A stretch of 50,128 nt of DNA, from the NCBI GenBank assembly GCA_945947155.1, contig CAMEXM010000006.1:1-50128 (forward strand). Direction: 5' to 3'. The notes under the pieces are model-generated. The model saw only the letters and a program-made list of their open reading frames with translations. It ran no database searches and had not been told where the DNA came from. The DNA comes from Polynucleobacter meluiroseus (GTDB lineage Bacteria > Pseudomonadota > Gammaproteobacteria > Burkholderiales > Burkholderiaceae). The position numbers and the translations under genes were made by a program. Positions 1 to 7,020 of this stretch are shown piece by piece. How positions within the stretch are numbered: position 1 is the stretch's first letter; each line of letters begins with the position of its first letter.

Positions 1-558
1 CATCGCTTGTGCTTGCTTAATATTGGCATTACTCAGAACAAAGGTATCCGGGACGATCTCACCCAAATAAAGGATGTAGGCGACTAAAGCATAAGTGTCG
101 TCGTAACTCAGCGAACGCGGCGCATTCCAGGGCATGGCACGATAGATGTAATCCCACAGCGTCGAGATCGTTGCTACCTTCATGAGCGTAGTGCGCTGCG
201 GCTGTTTGTTATCGTTTAGCGCAGCTACTCGCCCTGTCTTGATATCGTCTTTCGTCGTGCCGCCAGCAATCGGCGTAAAGACTTCGTTTGACTCACCAAA
301 GGTACCGTGGCAACTAGCACACTGCGCTTCCCATACTGTCTCACCCTTTTTGACCGAGCCTGAGCCATTGGGTAGACCCTTAAAATCCGGACGAACATCG
401 ATATCCCAGGCAGCTACTTCGGCCGGCGTTGCTGCCCTGCCAATACCAGGAAACTTTCCTGGACCTGTTGCAGCGCCTTGCGCATAAGAGATACCTGCGG
501 CCATCATAAGTGTGACCGTGAGACTCAAACTAGAGCCTAATTTACCCAACTTGTACAT
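1..558 (-). CDS. soxD: SoxD, c-type cytochrome subunit of sulfur dehydrogenase (3' end outside window)
   Basis: The frame begins with an ATG at 558 and stays open to the left edge, giving 186 residues of a longer protein. A hydrophobic signal peptide covers about residues 9-26, and a heme c site CASCH lies at residues 80-84; a Met-Pro-Trp stretch further on could supply the axial methionine. SoxD accepts electrons from the molybdenum subunit SoxC during oxidation of the protein-bound sulfane sulfur in the periplasmic Sox cycle. Its start overlaps the soxC stop by 17 bases, indicating translational coupling. The SoxD name depends mainly on the soxC neighbour; a SorB-type cytochrome is the alternative. 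Confidence 0.8.
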   Translation of the reverse strand, partial: MYKLGKLGSSLSLTVTLMMAAGISYAQGAATGPGKFPGIGRAATPAEVAAWDIDVRPDFKGLPNGSGSVKKGETVWEAQCASCHGTFGESNEVFTPIAGGTTKDDIKTGRVAALNDNKQPQRTTLMKVATISTLWDYIYRAMPWNAPRSLSYDDTYALVAYILYLGEIVPDTFVLSNANIKQAQAM

Positions 559-1942
559 TGCTCACCTCGCCATTGGAATCCAATTTCCACGATTGAATTG
601 CATTGTTGTGATAGATCGATCGCGTGCCACGCACGTCACGCAAAGCCTTGATCGTCGGCTGGACGTAACCCGTGTCATCCATCGCGCGTGACTGCATGAT
701 CGTGGGTGAACCATCCCAAACCCAATCGATATTGAAGCGCGTGACTGCTTTCGTCAGTACCGGCGTTTCTAAACGAGCCGTTCTCCAGTTGTTACCGCCG
801 TCAAACGAGACATCAACGCGATTAATTTTTCCGCGGCCTGACCAAGCCATACCGGTCACGTTATAAAAACCTTTATCGAGTAACTGCTGACCGCCCGACG
901 GCGTTGTAATAACGGATTTGCATTCCTGTATCGACGTATATTGGCGATGCAAGCCATTGGGCATCAAGTCAATGTAATGAATTGCCTCATCTTTAGCCCC
1001 ATAGGGCATATCGCCTACTTCTAGGCGGCGTAGCCACTTCACCCAACTAACGCCCTGAACACCAGGCACAACCAAACGCAGTGGGAAGCCATTCTCCGGG
1101 CGTAGCATCTCGCCGTTCATACCCCAGGCCACAATCGAATCCTTGAGAGCGCTGTCCAAATTAATGGTGCGCGTCATGCCAGAACCGTCACCACCTTCGG
1201 CCAATAAGAATTTGCCTTTTTTGAGATCGGCGCCGCATTCATCGAGCAACACAGACAGCGGCACACCAGTAAATTCACAGCAGGACAACATGCCATGGGT
1301 GTATTGCACAGTGGGTACCGCCACATTGCCCCACTCGAGGCCCGTATTGGCGCCACACTCAATAAAGTGAATGCGTGATACCGATGGCATACGCATTAAA
1401 TCGCTCATCGTAAAAACGCGTTCGCTTTTAACGAGGCCATTGACCATGAGACGGTGTTTATTTGGATCTAAGTTATACCAACCTTGATGGTGGCGCTCAA
1501 AATGCAGGCCATTCGGGGTGATGATGCCAAAGAGGCCCTGCAACGGTGTAAATGCAACCGATGCGGCTGAAACGCGCGTTAAACCGGGTGACTCACGGCG
1601 GATTAAATTCGATTCATAGACCGAAGGCAATCCATAGGGCATGGTCGCTACGTTTTTACCCAAGGTAGTTTGCCACTCTTGCTTTTCTAAAATGGCTGGA
1701 TCACCTGCAGCCGAGGCTAATGCAGCAGGTGCTGCAGCGAGGCCAGCAGCGCCGCCAATCGCAGATAAAAAGCCTTTACGTAAAAAACCGCGGCGGTTTT
1801 CATCGAGGCCATTTTTATTGACGTCCGCAATCAAGTCTTGCGAAATGAAATGCTCCGGGGCCTTGCGAAGCCGCGATTGCCCTTTCGGCTTTTCAACGTA
1901 TTGAATATCTTCTGAATTCAGTTCCAGTTGATTTTTATTCAT
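542..1942 (-). CDS. soxC: SoxC, molybdenum subunit of sulfur (sulfite) dehydrogenase
   Basis: A 466-residue sulfite-oxidase-family protein. A long N-terminal leader ends in a twin-arginine motif (R50-R51-G-F-L) followed by an Ala/Gly-rich hydrophobic stretch, so it is probably exported folded with its cofactor. The Mo-pterin ligand cysteine is C196 in the segment HFIECGANTG, and the C-terminal part has the Mo-co dimerisation-domain character. Together with SoxD it removes electrons from the sulfane sulfur carried by SoxYZ. It lies 34 bases downstream of the ArsR gene and overlaps soxD, so the three form one operon. The adjacent molybdate importer genes fit its cofactor need. A SorA-like sulfite dehydrogenase is the main alternative. 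Confidence 0.87.
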   Translation of the reverse strand: MNKNQLELNSEDIQYVEKPKGQSRLRKAPEHFISQDLIADVNKNGLDENRRGFLRKGFLSAIGGAAGLAAAPAALASAAGDPAILEKQEWQTTLGKNVATMPYGLPSVYESNLIRRESPGLTRVSAASVAFTPLQGLFGIITPNGLHFERHHQGWYNLDPNKHRLMVNGLVKSERVFTMSDLMRMPSVSRIHFIECGANTGLEWGNVAVPTVQYTHGMLSCCEFTGVPLSVLLDECGADLKKGKFLLAEGGDGSGMTRTINLDSALKDSIVAWGMNGEMLRPENGFPLRLVVPGVQGVSWVKWLRRLEVGDMPYGAKDEAIHYIDLMPNGLHRQYTSIQECKSVITTPSGGQQLLDKGFYNVTGMAWSGRGKINRVDVSFDGGNNWRTARLETPVLTKAVTRFNIDWVWDGSPTIMQSRAMDDTGYVQPTIKALRDVRGTRSIYHNNAIQSWKLDSNGEVSNVQVG

Positions 1943-1976
1943 TGTTTTAAAGACTCACTAAATGATTGATTAAAAA

Positions 1977-2315
1977 CTACGTCTTCATTTCTTCTACAAC
2001 ACGTGCACATACGCCTTGGCAAATACCCAAGGTTGCTTCATCGCCAATGGAGTAATAGACCGTAACGCCCTCTTTGCGGCGCGCTAAGATGCCAGCGCGA
2101 CACAGGGCAGTTAGATGCCTTGATACATTCGCTTGGCTTGAGCCGACCTGCTCCATTACCGCGTTCACAGACTTTTCGCCGGAACAAAGAATGAATAAAA
2201 TTTTCAAGCGCAATGGCTCTGCAAGCATGCTAAAAAATTGAGACACCTGCGTAAAGACCTGTTCCATTTGGGCAGGCGTTAGGTCTTTCGTCTCCGGCGG
2301 AATGAGTGGGCTCAT
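1977..2315 (-). CDS. soxR: ArsR-family repressor of the sox genes (SoxR-like)
   Basis: A 112-residue winged-helix protein with the ArsR pattern: helix (residues 19-35), LAEPLRLKIL, then a recognition helix around SSQANVSRHLTAL (residues 59-71) and a beta wing KEGVTVYYSI. It has four cysteines, C44, C72, C99 and C103. SoxR proteins of sulfur oxidisers use a cysteine pair to sense sulfane sulfur, so a thiol-switch role is inferred; no metal-site motif of classical ArsR is evident. First gene of the leftward soxR-soxC-soxD operon, with a perfect inverted repeat starting about 30 bases upstream of its ATG, suggesting autoregulation. No convincing Shine-Dalgarno precedes the ATG. Confidence 0.75.
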   Translation of the reverse strand: MSPLIPPETKDLTPAQMEQVFTQVSQFFSMLAEPLRLKILFILCSGEKSVNAVMEQVGSSQANVSRHLTALCRAGILARRKEGVTVYYSIGDEATLGICQGVCARVVEEMKT

Positions 2316-2344
2316 TTGTCAATTACTTGTTACAAAACGGGTGT

Positions 2345-2376
2345 AAATATGCATCTTAACGCATTAATGCATATTT
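2345..2376. promoter_or_regulatory. Palindromic operator between soxR and modB
   Basis: A perfect 10-bp inverted repeat, AAATATGCAT then 12 bases then ATGCATATTT, lies 29 bases upstream of the soxR start. A further 10-bp palindrome, GCATTAATGC, overlaps the spacer and right arm (2361-2370). The size and AT-rich composition suit an ArsR-family dimer, and the neighbouring SoxR-like protein is the obvious candidate ligand. The site is about 85 bases from the divergent modB start, so it could also affect modBC. The protein that binds is inferred, not shown. Confidence 0.65.
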
Positions 2377-2461
2377 GACGCCTTAGGAAGGTCAGTGACT
2401 ATAGTGAGTTACCCTAGGTCACTCAGCCAGGAATACTGCACTTAGGCCCTAAAATTGGGGC

Positions 2462-3100
2462 GTGCTGGATACCGAAGCTATATTTCTCTCGTTTAAGTTG
2501 GCCCTATATACATTGGCAATCATGTTGCCCTTGGGTATTTGGCTGGCCCATCGGCTGGTACGGATGGGATCCGCAAAGCCCTGGCTTGAAGCCATTCTCG
2601 CTTTGCCGCTGGTCTTGCCGCCCACCGTCCTCGGTTATTACCTTCTCGTCGGTTTTGGGGATGTCAGCCTGTTTGGTTACCCCCTGGTCTTCTCATTCGA
2701 GGGAATTCTTCTGGCATCCCTGATCGTTAATTTGCCATTTGCGGTGCAGCCGATTCAGCGCGCCTTGGAGTCGATCAACCCCGAAATTCGGGAGGCGGCC
2801 CAGGTCAGCGGACTGTCGAAATGGCAGATTTTTCGCCTGATCGAACTGCCTTTGGCCTGGCGTGGTGTGACTAGCGCTGCTGTCATGACCTTTGCCCATA
2901 CCTTGGGCGAATTCGGCGTCATCTTGATGGTCGGCGGGGCTATTCCCGGTGAAACCAAAACCGTCTCTATTGCGATTTATGACAAGGTTCAGGGCTTTGA
3001 TATTGCCGGGGCAGGATTGCTTTCCCTCTTGCTATTAGGAACCTCCCTGATTGCCATTGCCCTGTCGTACGGCGTATTAGGAAAACGCAAATCATGTTGA
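2462..3100 (+). CDS. modB: ModB, molybdate ABC transporter permease
   Basis: A 212-residue inner-membrane permease with about five hydrophobic segments. The cytoplasmic EAA loop that docks on the ATPase is visible as EAAQVSGLSKWQIFRLIELP. The start is a GTG with a GGGG just upstream. It overlaps modC by 7 bases, so the two are coupled. ModB forms the channel for periplasmic molybdate; tungstate is a possible alternative substrate. It is divergent from the molybdoenzyme operon soxRCD, which supports molybdate. No periplasmic binding protein (ModA) is seen in the window. Confidence 0.85.
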   Translation: MLDTEAIFLSFKLALYTLAIMLPLGIWLAHRLVRMGSAKPWLEAILALPLVLPPTVLGYYLLVGFGDVSLFGYPLVFSFEGILLASLIVNLPFAVQPIQRALESINPEIREAAQVSGLSKWQIFRLIELPLAWRGVTSAAVMTFAHTLGEFGVILMVGGAIPGETKTVSIAIYDKVQGFDIAGAGLLSLLLLGTSLIAIALSYGVLGKRKSC

Positions 3101-4215
3101 AGTTGCGCATATACCAAACAATACCAATGCCTTTGCAGCTGGATATTGAATGCACCAATGGTGAACTGCATGCACTGGTAGGCCCATCGGGTAGTGGCAA
3201 AACATCGGCGCTGCGCACCATCGCTGGTTTACGCAATCCAGCCCATGGTCAGATCGAATGCAATGGTGAAATTTGGTTTAACGCCGATGAAGGTGCTGGG
3301 CTAAAACCCCTCGCCTTATCCCCAGCGCAGCGTTCCTGCGGACTCTTGTTTCAGCAATACGCCCTCTTTCCCCATTTGTCCGCCATCGATAATGTGAAAA
3401 TTCCGTTGCAAAATACACGGCATACGGCAGCAGAAAAAAAGGCCATTGCGCAAGATTGGCTGCGGCGAATGGGTATTGGTGAACTCGCGCTGCGCATGCC
3501 TAATCAACTCTCCGGCGGGCAGCAGCAACGTGTCGCACTGGCAAGAGCACTAGCACGCCAACCTAAGGTCTTGCTTTTGGATGAACCCTTTTCTGCAATT
3601 GATACACCAACCAGGCAAGGCCTTTATAAAACCCTAGCGGAATTGCGCCGCGATTTAGATATTCCAATTATTCTGGTCACGCACGATCTACGTGAAGCGG
3701 GTTTATTGGCTGATCGCATTACGGTGATTGATCGCGGCATTGGGCTACAAACAGCAAGTCCGCAAAACTTATTCCAAAAACCGCGTAATTCCAGAGTGGC
3801 GGAACTGGTCGGGATCAGCAATCTATTCCAAGGGCGATTCAATCAAGGCAAGCTGCATTGGCAGGGCACGGATATTGCACTCGATGTCGTCGATAAAAAT
3901 AAAATTCCGGCGGATAGCGTGGTTGCCTGGGTTATTCCGCAAAGCGGCGTTAGTGTCAGCAGAACAAAAACTGCACTTAGTAAGCCTGCCCTTGTCACTG
4001 AAATCAGCGCCATTGGGCAAATTGCAGTAATTCAATTTGCCATTCCAGCAAGCGATCAAACCGTCATTTGGGAAGCTTCTGCAGCGGAAGTTCGGCGACT
4101 TGAGCTAGAGATTGGCATCCAGGTTGAGCTGGAGCTCGATGGCAAGCAAATCCACATCATGCCGCTGCGACCGATCAATGATCCGCGACGTTTTACAACG
4201 ATTGCACCCAACTAA
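3094..4215 (+). CDS. modC: ModC, molybdate ABC transporter ATP-binding protein
   Basis: A 373-residue ABC ATPase. Walker A is GPSGSGKT (about residues 30-37), the signature is LSGGQQQR and Walker B is VLLLDEPFSAID, followed by the switch histidine in VTHDLREA. The segment after about residue 235 is a TOBE-type regulatory domain that in ModC proteins binds oxyanion. It energises molybdate uptake through ModB. It is translationally coupled to modB and runs toward the DUF2892 gene on the other strand, with only a weak hairpin in the 38-base gap. Confidence 0.88.
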   Translation: MLKLRIYQTIPMPLQLDIECTNGELHALVGPSGSGKTSALRTIAGLRNPAHGQIECNGEIWFNADEGAGLKPLALSPAQRSCGLLFQQYALFPHLSAIDNVKIPLQNTRHTAAEKKAIAQDWLRRMGIGELALRMPNQLSGGQQQRVALARALARQPKVLLLDEPFSAIDTPTRQGLYKTLAELRRDLDIPIILVTHDLREAGLLADRITVIDRGIGLQTASPQNLFQKPRNSRVAELVGISNLFQGRFNQGKLHWQGTDIALDVVDKNKIPADSVVAWVIPQSGVSVSRTKTALSKPALVTEISAIGQIAVIQFAIPASDQTVIWEASAAEVRRLELEIGIQVELELDGKQIHIMPLRPINDPRRFTTIAPN

Positions 4216-4253
4216 AGCGCCTGTAAAAACACCTTACTTGGGCGTGCCCCATT

Positions 4254-4442
4254 TTATGATTTGCTATTGGTGTTGATACCCAAGAGCGGATAGGCGGGAC
4301 AGAAACGAAATACGCCTGTTAATACAGGGACAATACCAATCCAGCCCCACATGCCAATCGTGCCAGTTGCGGCCAGTCCAATTAAAACCAAGCCTGCGAT
4401 GATTCGGAAAGCGCGATCCATAGTGCCTACGTTGCATTTCAT
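4254..4442 (-). CDS. DUF2892 (YgaP-type) small inner-membrane protein
   Basis: A 62-residue protein that starts MKCNVGTMDRAFRII and contains two closely spaced hydrophobic segments, the pattern of the DUF2892 domain that forms the membrane anchor of the YgaP rhodanese. Here the rhodanese domain is absent, so this is the stand-alone membrane part. A strong AAGGAG sits six bases before the ATG. It is the last gene of the leftward blh-bigR-DUF2892 operon (29-base gap after bigR). Function is unknown; context points to sulfur or persulfide handling at the membrane. Confidence 0.8.
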   Translation of the reverse strand: MKCNVGTMDRAFRIIAGLVLIGLAATGTIGMWGWIGIVPVLTGVFRFCPAYPLLGINTNSKS

Positions 4443-4471
4443 GATGAACTCCTTTTTGTAATGAATCGGAT

Positions 4472-4780
4472 TTATTTACGGCAATAGTGCTTGTAAAGCA
4501 ATGTCATCACATCCACCGCAATGGCGCTGGATAAGGAGTAATAAATTAATTTGCCATCACGGCGTGTTTCAACCAACTCTTCGTTGCGCAATACCGTCAA
4601 TTGCTGCGAAAGCGTCGGCTGATGAATATCCAAAATATCTTCAAGCTCCCCAACGCATTTTTCACCCTGACTAATTTCACAGAGCAATAGCATGCGATCT
4701 GGGTTTGACAATACCTTCATCAGACGGCAGGCCTCGTCAGCCGAAGTGCGCATACGTTCTAAGTCAATGGTTGCTGGCAT
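4472..4780 (-). CDS. bigR: BigR/SqrR-type persulfide-sensing ArsR repressor
   Basis: A 102-residue ArsR-family winged-helix protein. The recognition helix is near HQPTLSQQLTVLRNE (residues 53-67) and the wing is RRDGKLIYYSL. Cysteines are C34, C42 and C100; C42 and C100 correspond in place to the cysteine pair of BigR and SqrR, which cross-link through sulfide/persulfide and release DNA. It lies between the metallo-hydrolase gene (26-base gap) and DUF2892, the same partners BigR controls in other bacteria. An AT-rich palindrome upstream of blh is its likely target. It differs clearly from the SoxR-like repressor at 1977-2315. Confidence 0.82.
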   Translation of the reverse strand: MPATIDLERMRTSADEACRLMKVLSNPDRMLLLCEISQGEKCVGELEDILDIHQPTLSQQLTVLRNEELVETRRDGKLIYYSLSSAIAVDVMTLLYKHYCRK

Positions 4781-4806
4781 GAACTGTCTTTCTCGACCTA
4801 ATTAGC

Positions 4807-5676
4807 TTATAGGGCGTTTAATGGAATCTTTAAATAGGCCGTGCCATTACCCTCTGCTTTGGGCATATGGCCTGCACGAATGTTGACCTGAATCGACGGC
4901 AAAATTAGAGCGGGCATTTCAAGTCCAGCATCGCGTTTGGTTCGCATTGCAACAAACTGCTCTTCCGTAATGCCGTCATACACATGAATATTGGCCTCTT
5001 TTTGATCGGCTACGGTGGACTGGTATTCCGGGGCCCTGCCGTTGGGCGGGTAGTCATGGCACATATACAGCTTCGTCTTGGGTGGGTACTTCAAGATCGA
5101 TTGGATGGATCGATATAAATGACTGGCACTGCCACCAGGAAAATCACAGCGCGCCGTCCCGACATCCGGCATGAATAAGGTATCGCCAACAAAGATACTA
5201 TCGCCGATCTCGTAGGCCATGCATGCCGGCGTATGGCCAGGAACATACAAGGCCTTGAACGATAGATTGCCAAACGCAATCGATTCACCCTCTTTTATGA
5301 GTGCATCAAATTGCGATCCATCCACCGCCAAGTCATCTAAATTAAAAACACCCTTAAACACACCCTGCACGGTGGTGATGTGATCGCCAATCGCAATCTT
5401 TCCACCCAGCTTTTCCTGAATGTAGGGCGCTGCAGTCAAATGGTCGGCGTGTGCATGGGTTTCTAAAATCCATTCGAGCTGCAGGCGGTGCTCTTTGATA
5501 AAAGCAATCACTTTATCAGCCGACTTGATCTTAGTTCGGCCCGACCTGGGATCGTAATTGAGTACCGAGTCAATCACAATGCAGGCTGATCCTTCAGATT
5601 CGTACACCACATAGGTGTAGGTCCACGTTTGTGGGTCAAAGAAGGCTTTAACGTTAGCTTGTGTAGATGTGTACAT
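4807..5676 (-). CDS. blh: Blh-type metallo-beta-lactamase-fold hydrolase, probable persulfide dioxygenase
   Basis: A 289-residue MBL-fold protein. The metal motif THAHADH occupies residues 73-79, with further probable ligands H148 (in VPGHTP), D165 (in VGDTLF) and H207 (in MCHDYP). The C-terminal part, with the segment NIRAGHMP, is typical of Blh proteins associated with BigR. ETHE1-like members oxidise glutathione persulfide to sulfite in the cytoplasm; this reaction is inferred from family. It is the first gene of the operon with bigR and DUF2892. A sulfite product would fit the divergent TauE-type exporter. Confidence 0.82.
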   Translation of the reverse strand: MYTSTQANVKAFFDPQTWTYTYVVYESEGSACIVIDSVLNYDPRSGRTKIKSADKVIAFIKEHRLQLEWILETHAHADHLTAAPYIQEKLGGKIAIGDHITTVQGVFKGVFNLDDLAVDGSQFDALIKEGESIAFGNLSFKALYVPGHTPACMAYEIGDSIFVGDTLFMPDVGTARCDFPGGSASHLYRSIQSILKYPPKTKLYMCHDYPPNGRAPEYQSTVADQKEANIHVYDGITEEQFVAMRTKRDAGLEMPALILPSIQVNIRAGHMPKAEGNGTAYLKIPLNAL

Positions 5677-5690
5677 GGTTTGAGTATAAC

Positions 5691-5710
5691 ATTATATTTA
5701 AATATATAAT
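5691..5710. promoter_or_regulatory. AT-rich palindromic operator, probable BigR site
   Basis: In the 81-base gap between divergent blh and the TauE gene, ATTATAT, six bases, then ATATAAT form perfect 7-bp arms. A shifted perfect 14-bp palindrome, TATATTTAAATATA, occupies 5693-5706. BigR operators are AT-rich palindromes overlapping the blh promoter, so this is the expected place and composition. The site begins 14 bases upstream of the blh ATG and could control both directions. Confidence 0.6.
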
Positions 5711-5757
5711 ATAAGTGTCGATATAAATTGATTACGTAAAGGTGGATACTCGGCGAT

Positions 5758-6567
5758 ATGGATAGCATGAGCGCAATTAGCGTAGGGCTTGGAGTCTTCG
5801 TCGGCACGATGATGGCCTTAACTGGAGCTGGCGGAGGCATTTTGTCGGTTCCACTCTTGGTATTTGGACTAAATCTCAGCATTGCCAGCGCCGGCCCCAT
5901 TGGTTTGTTAGCGATTGCCGTGGCGGGCTCTCTTGGCGCAATCCATGGTTTGCGCACAAAACTATTGCGCTATCGTGCTGTCCTTGTGATGGCAGTGCTT
6001 GGCATCGTACTGGCACCAATCGGCATATACATGGCTCAGCGGATCCCCAATACGCCTTTGTTGCTCGCATTTGCCAGCATACTGATCGTAGCGTCCATTC
6101 GAATGTTCATTCAGGCGCAGCAAGAAATCACCGGCACTGTTCCAAAAGATCGGCCTGCCCCGCCCTGCAAGCTCGATCAATCGATAGGCCGCCTAATATG
6201 GTCTGTACCGTGTGCGCGTTCTCTCATGGGCTCCGGCGCAGTAGCGGGATTCTTATCGGGACTGCTCGGCGTTGGCGGCGGCTTCATTATTATTCCGGCA
6301 CTCAAAAAGGTAACCGATCTACCCATGCAATCGATTGTTGCCACATCGCTTGGCGTATTGGCTTTGATTTCGATTGCGGGCGTCACGAGCGCTGCAGTTG
6401 CAGGTCATCTCAACTGGTCAATCGGCATTCCATTTGCAGCTGGAGCCGTTGCTGGGATGCTAGTGGGCAGCGTCATTGCAAAGCACATTAGTGGTCCACG
6501 CATTCAGCAAGTATTTGCCGTTTTTACTTTTTTAATATCCCTCAGTTTGTTGTATAAAGCCATTTAG
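5758..6567 (+). CDS. TauE/SafE-family membrane transporter, probable sulfite exporter
   Basis: A 269-residue membrane protein with about eight hydrophobic segments. It shows the two-fold repeat of the TauE/SafE family: a glycine-rich first segment ALTGAGGGILSVP (around residues 20-33) and a matching GLLGVGGGFIIIP (around 168-182). Family members export sulfite, sulfoacetate or related anions. The partner genes (Blh, BigR) make sulfite the likely cargo, which is inference. The first ATG is used here; an in-frame ATG lies three codons later. trxC follows after 14 bases, probably in the same operon. Confidence 0.8.
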   Translation: MDSMSAISVGLGVFVGTMMALTGAGGGILSVPLLVFGLNLSIASAGPIGLLAIAVAGSLGAIHGLRTKLLRYRAVLVMAVLGIVLAPIGIYMAQRIPNTPLLLAFASILIVASIRMFIQAQQEITGTVPKDRPAPPCKLDQSIGRLIWSVPCARSLMGSGAVAGFLSGLLGVGGGFIIIPALKKVTDLPMQSIVATSLGVLALISIAGVTSAAVAGHLNWSIGIPFAAGAVAGMLVGSVIAKHISGPRIQQVFAVFTFLISLSLLYKAI

Positions 6568-6581
6568 TACAGGAGCAATCA

Positions 6582-7016
6582 ATGCAAATTAGCTGCCCCC
6601 ATTGCCATAAACCCAATCGCTTTCCAGTCGATCGCATTGCACAGGATCCGATCTGCGGCGTCTGCAAAAAAAGCCTTCTCTCTTTGCCAATTGAATTAAA
6701 TCAAGGTAATTTTGCCGAAGTAACGGGGCAAAGCCATCTACCCGTCTTGCTTGATTTTTGGGCGCCCTGGTGCGGTCCGTGCACTCAGTTTGCGCCGACC
6801 TTTGCAGCAGCAGCCCGGCGCTATGCAAACCAACTGGTATTTGCCAAAGTCAATACTGAAGCAGAGCAGCAACTGGGATCGCAGTTTCAGATTCGCTCGA
6901 TTCCAACCTCAGCAGTATTTAAAGCAGGAGAGGAGCTGGACCGATTATCGGGCGCCCTCAGACCACCAGAACTCGAGCAGTACGTCAACACCATTCTGCG
7001 CAAATGGAGTGCTTAG
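6582..7016 (+). CDS. trxC: Thioredoxin 2 (TrxC)
   Basis: A 144-residue thioredoxin with an N-terminal zinc ribbon (C5, C8, C25, C28) and the redox site WCGPC (C64, C67) in a thioredoxin fold; the cis-proline lies in RSIPTS. This layout is specific to thioredoxin 2. A clear AGGAG precedes the ATG. It sits directly behind the TauE gene, which suggests it reduces persulfides or disulfides formed during sulfur stress; that role is inferred. It converges on the methyltransferase gene with four bases between stops. Confidence 0.9.
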   Translation: MQISCPHCHKPNRFPVDRIAQDPICGVCKKSLLSLPIELNQGNFAEVTGQSHLPVLLDFWAPWCGPCTQFAPTFAAAARRYANQLVFAKVNTEAEQQLGSQFQIRSIPTSAVFKAGEELDRLSGALRPPELEQYVNTILRKWSA

Positions 7017-7020
7017 ATTG

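Noticed and set aside
2395..2430. AGTGA/TCACT repeat near modB, considered as a ModE site
   Set aside because: Arms are only five bases and do not resemble the known ModE pattern.
4240..4249. Short hairpin GGGC-GT-GCCC after modC
   Set aside because: A 4-bp stem with a two-base loop and a poor T run is too weak to call a terminator.
5574..5957. Minus-strand open frame of 127 codons across the blh/TauE gap
   Set aside because: It overlaps the starts of both real genes and the AT-rich control region; its product looks random.
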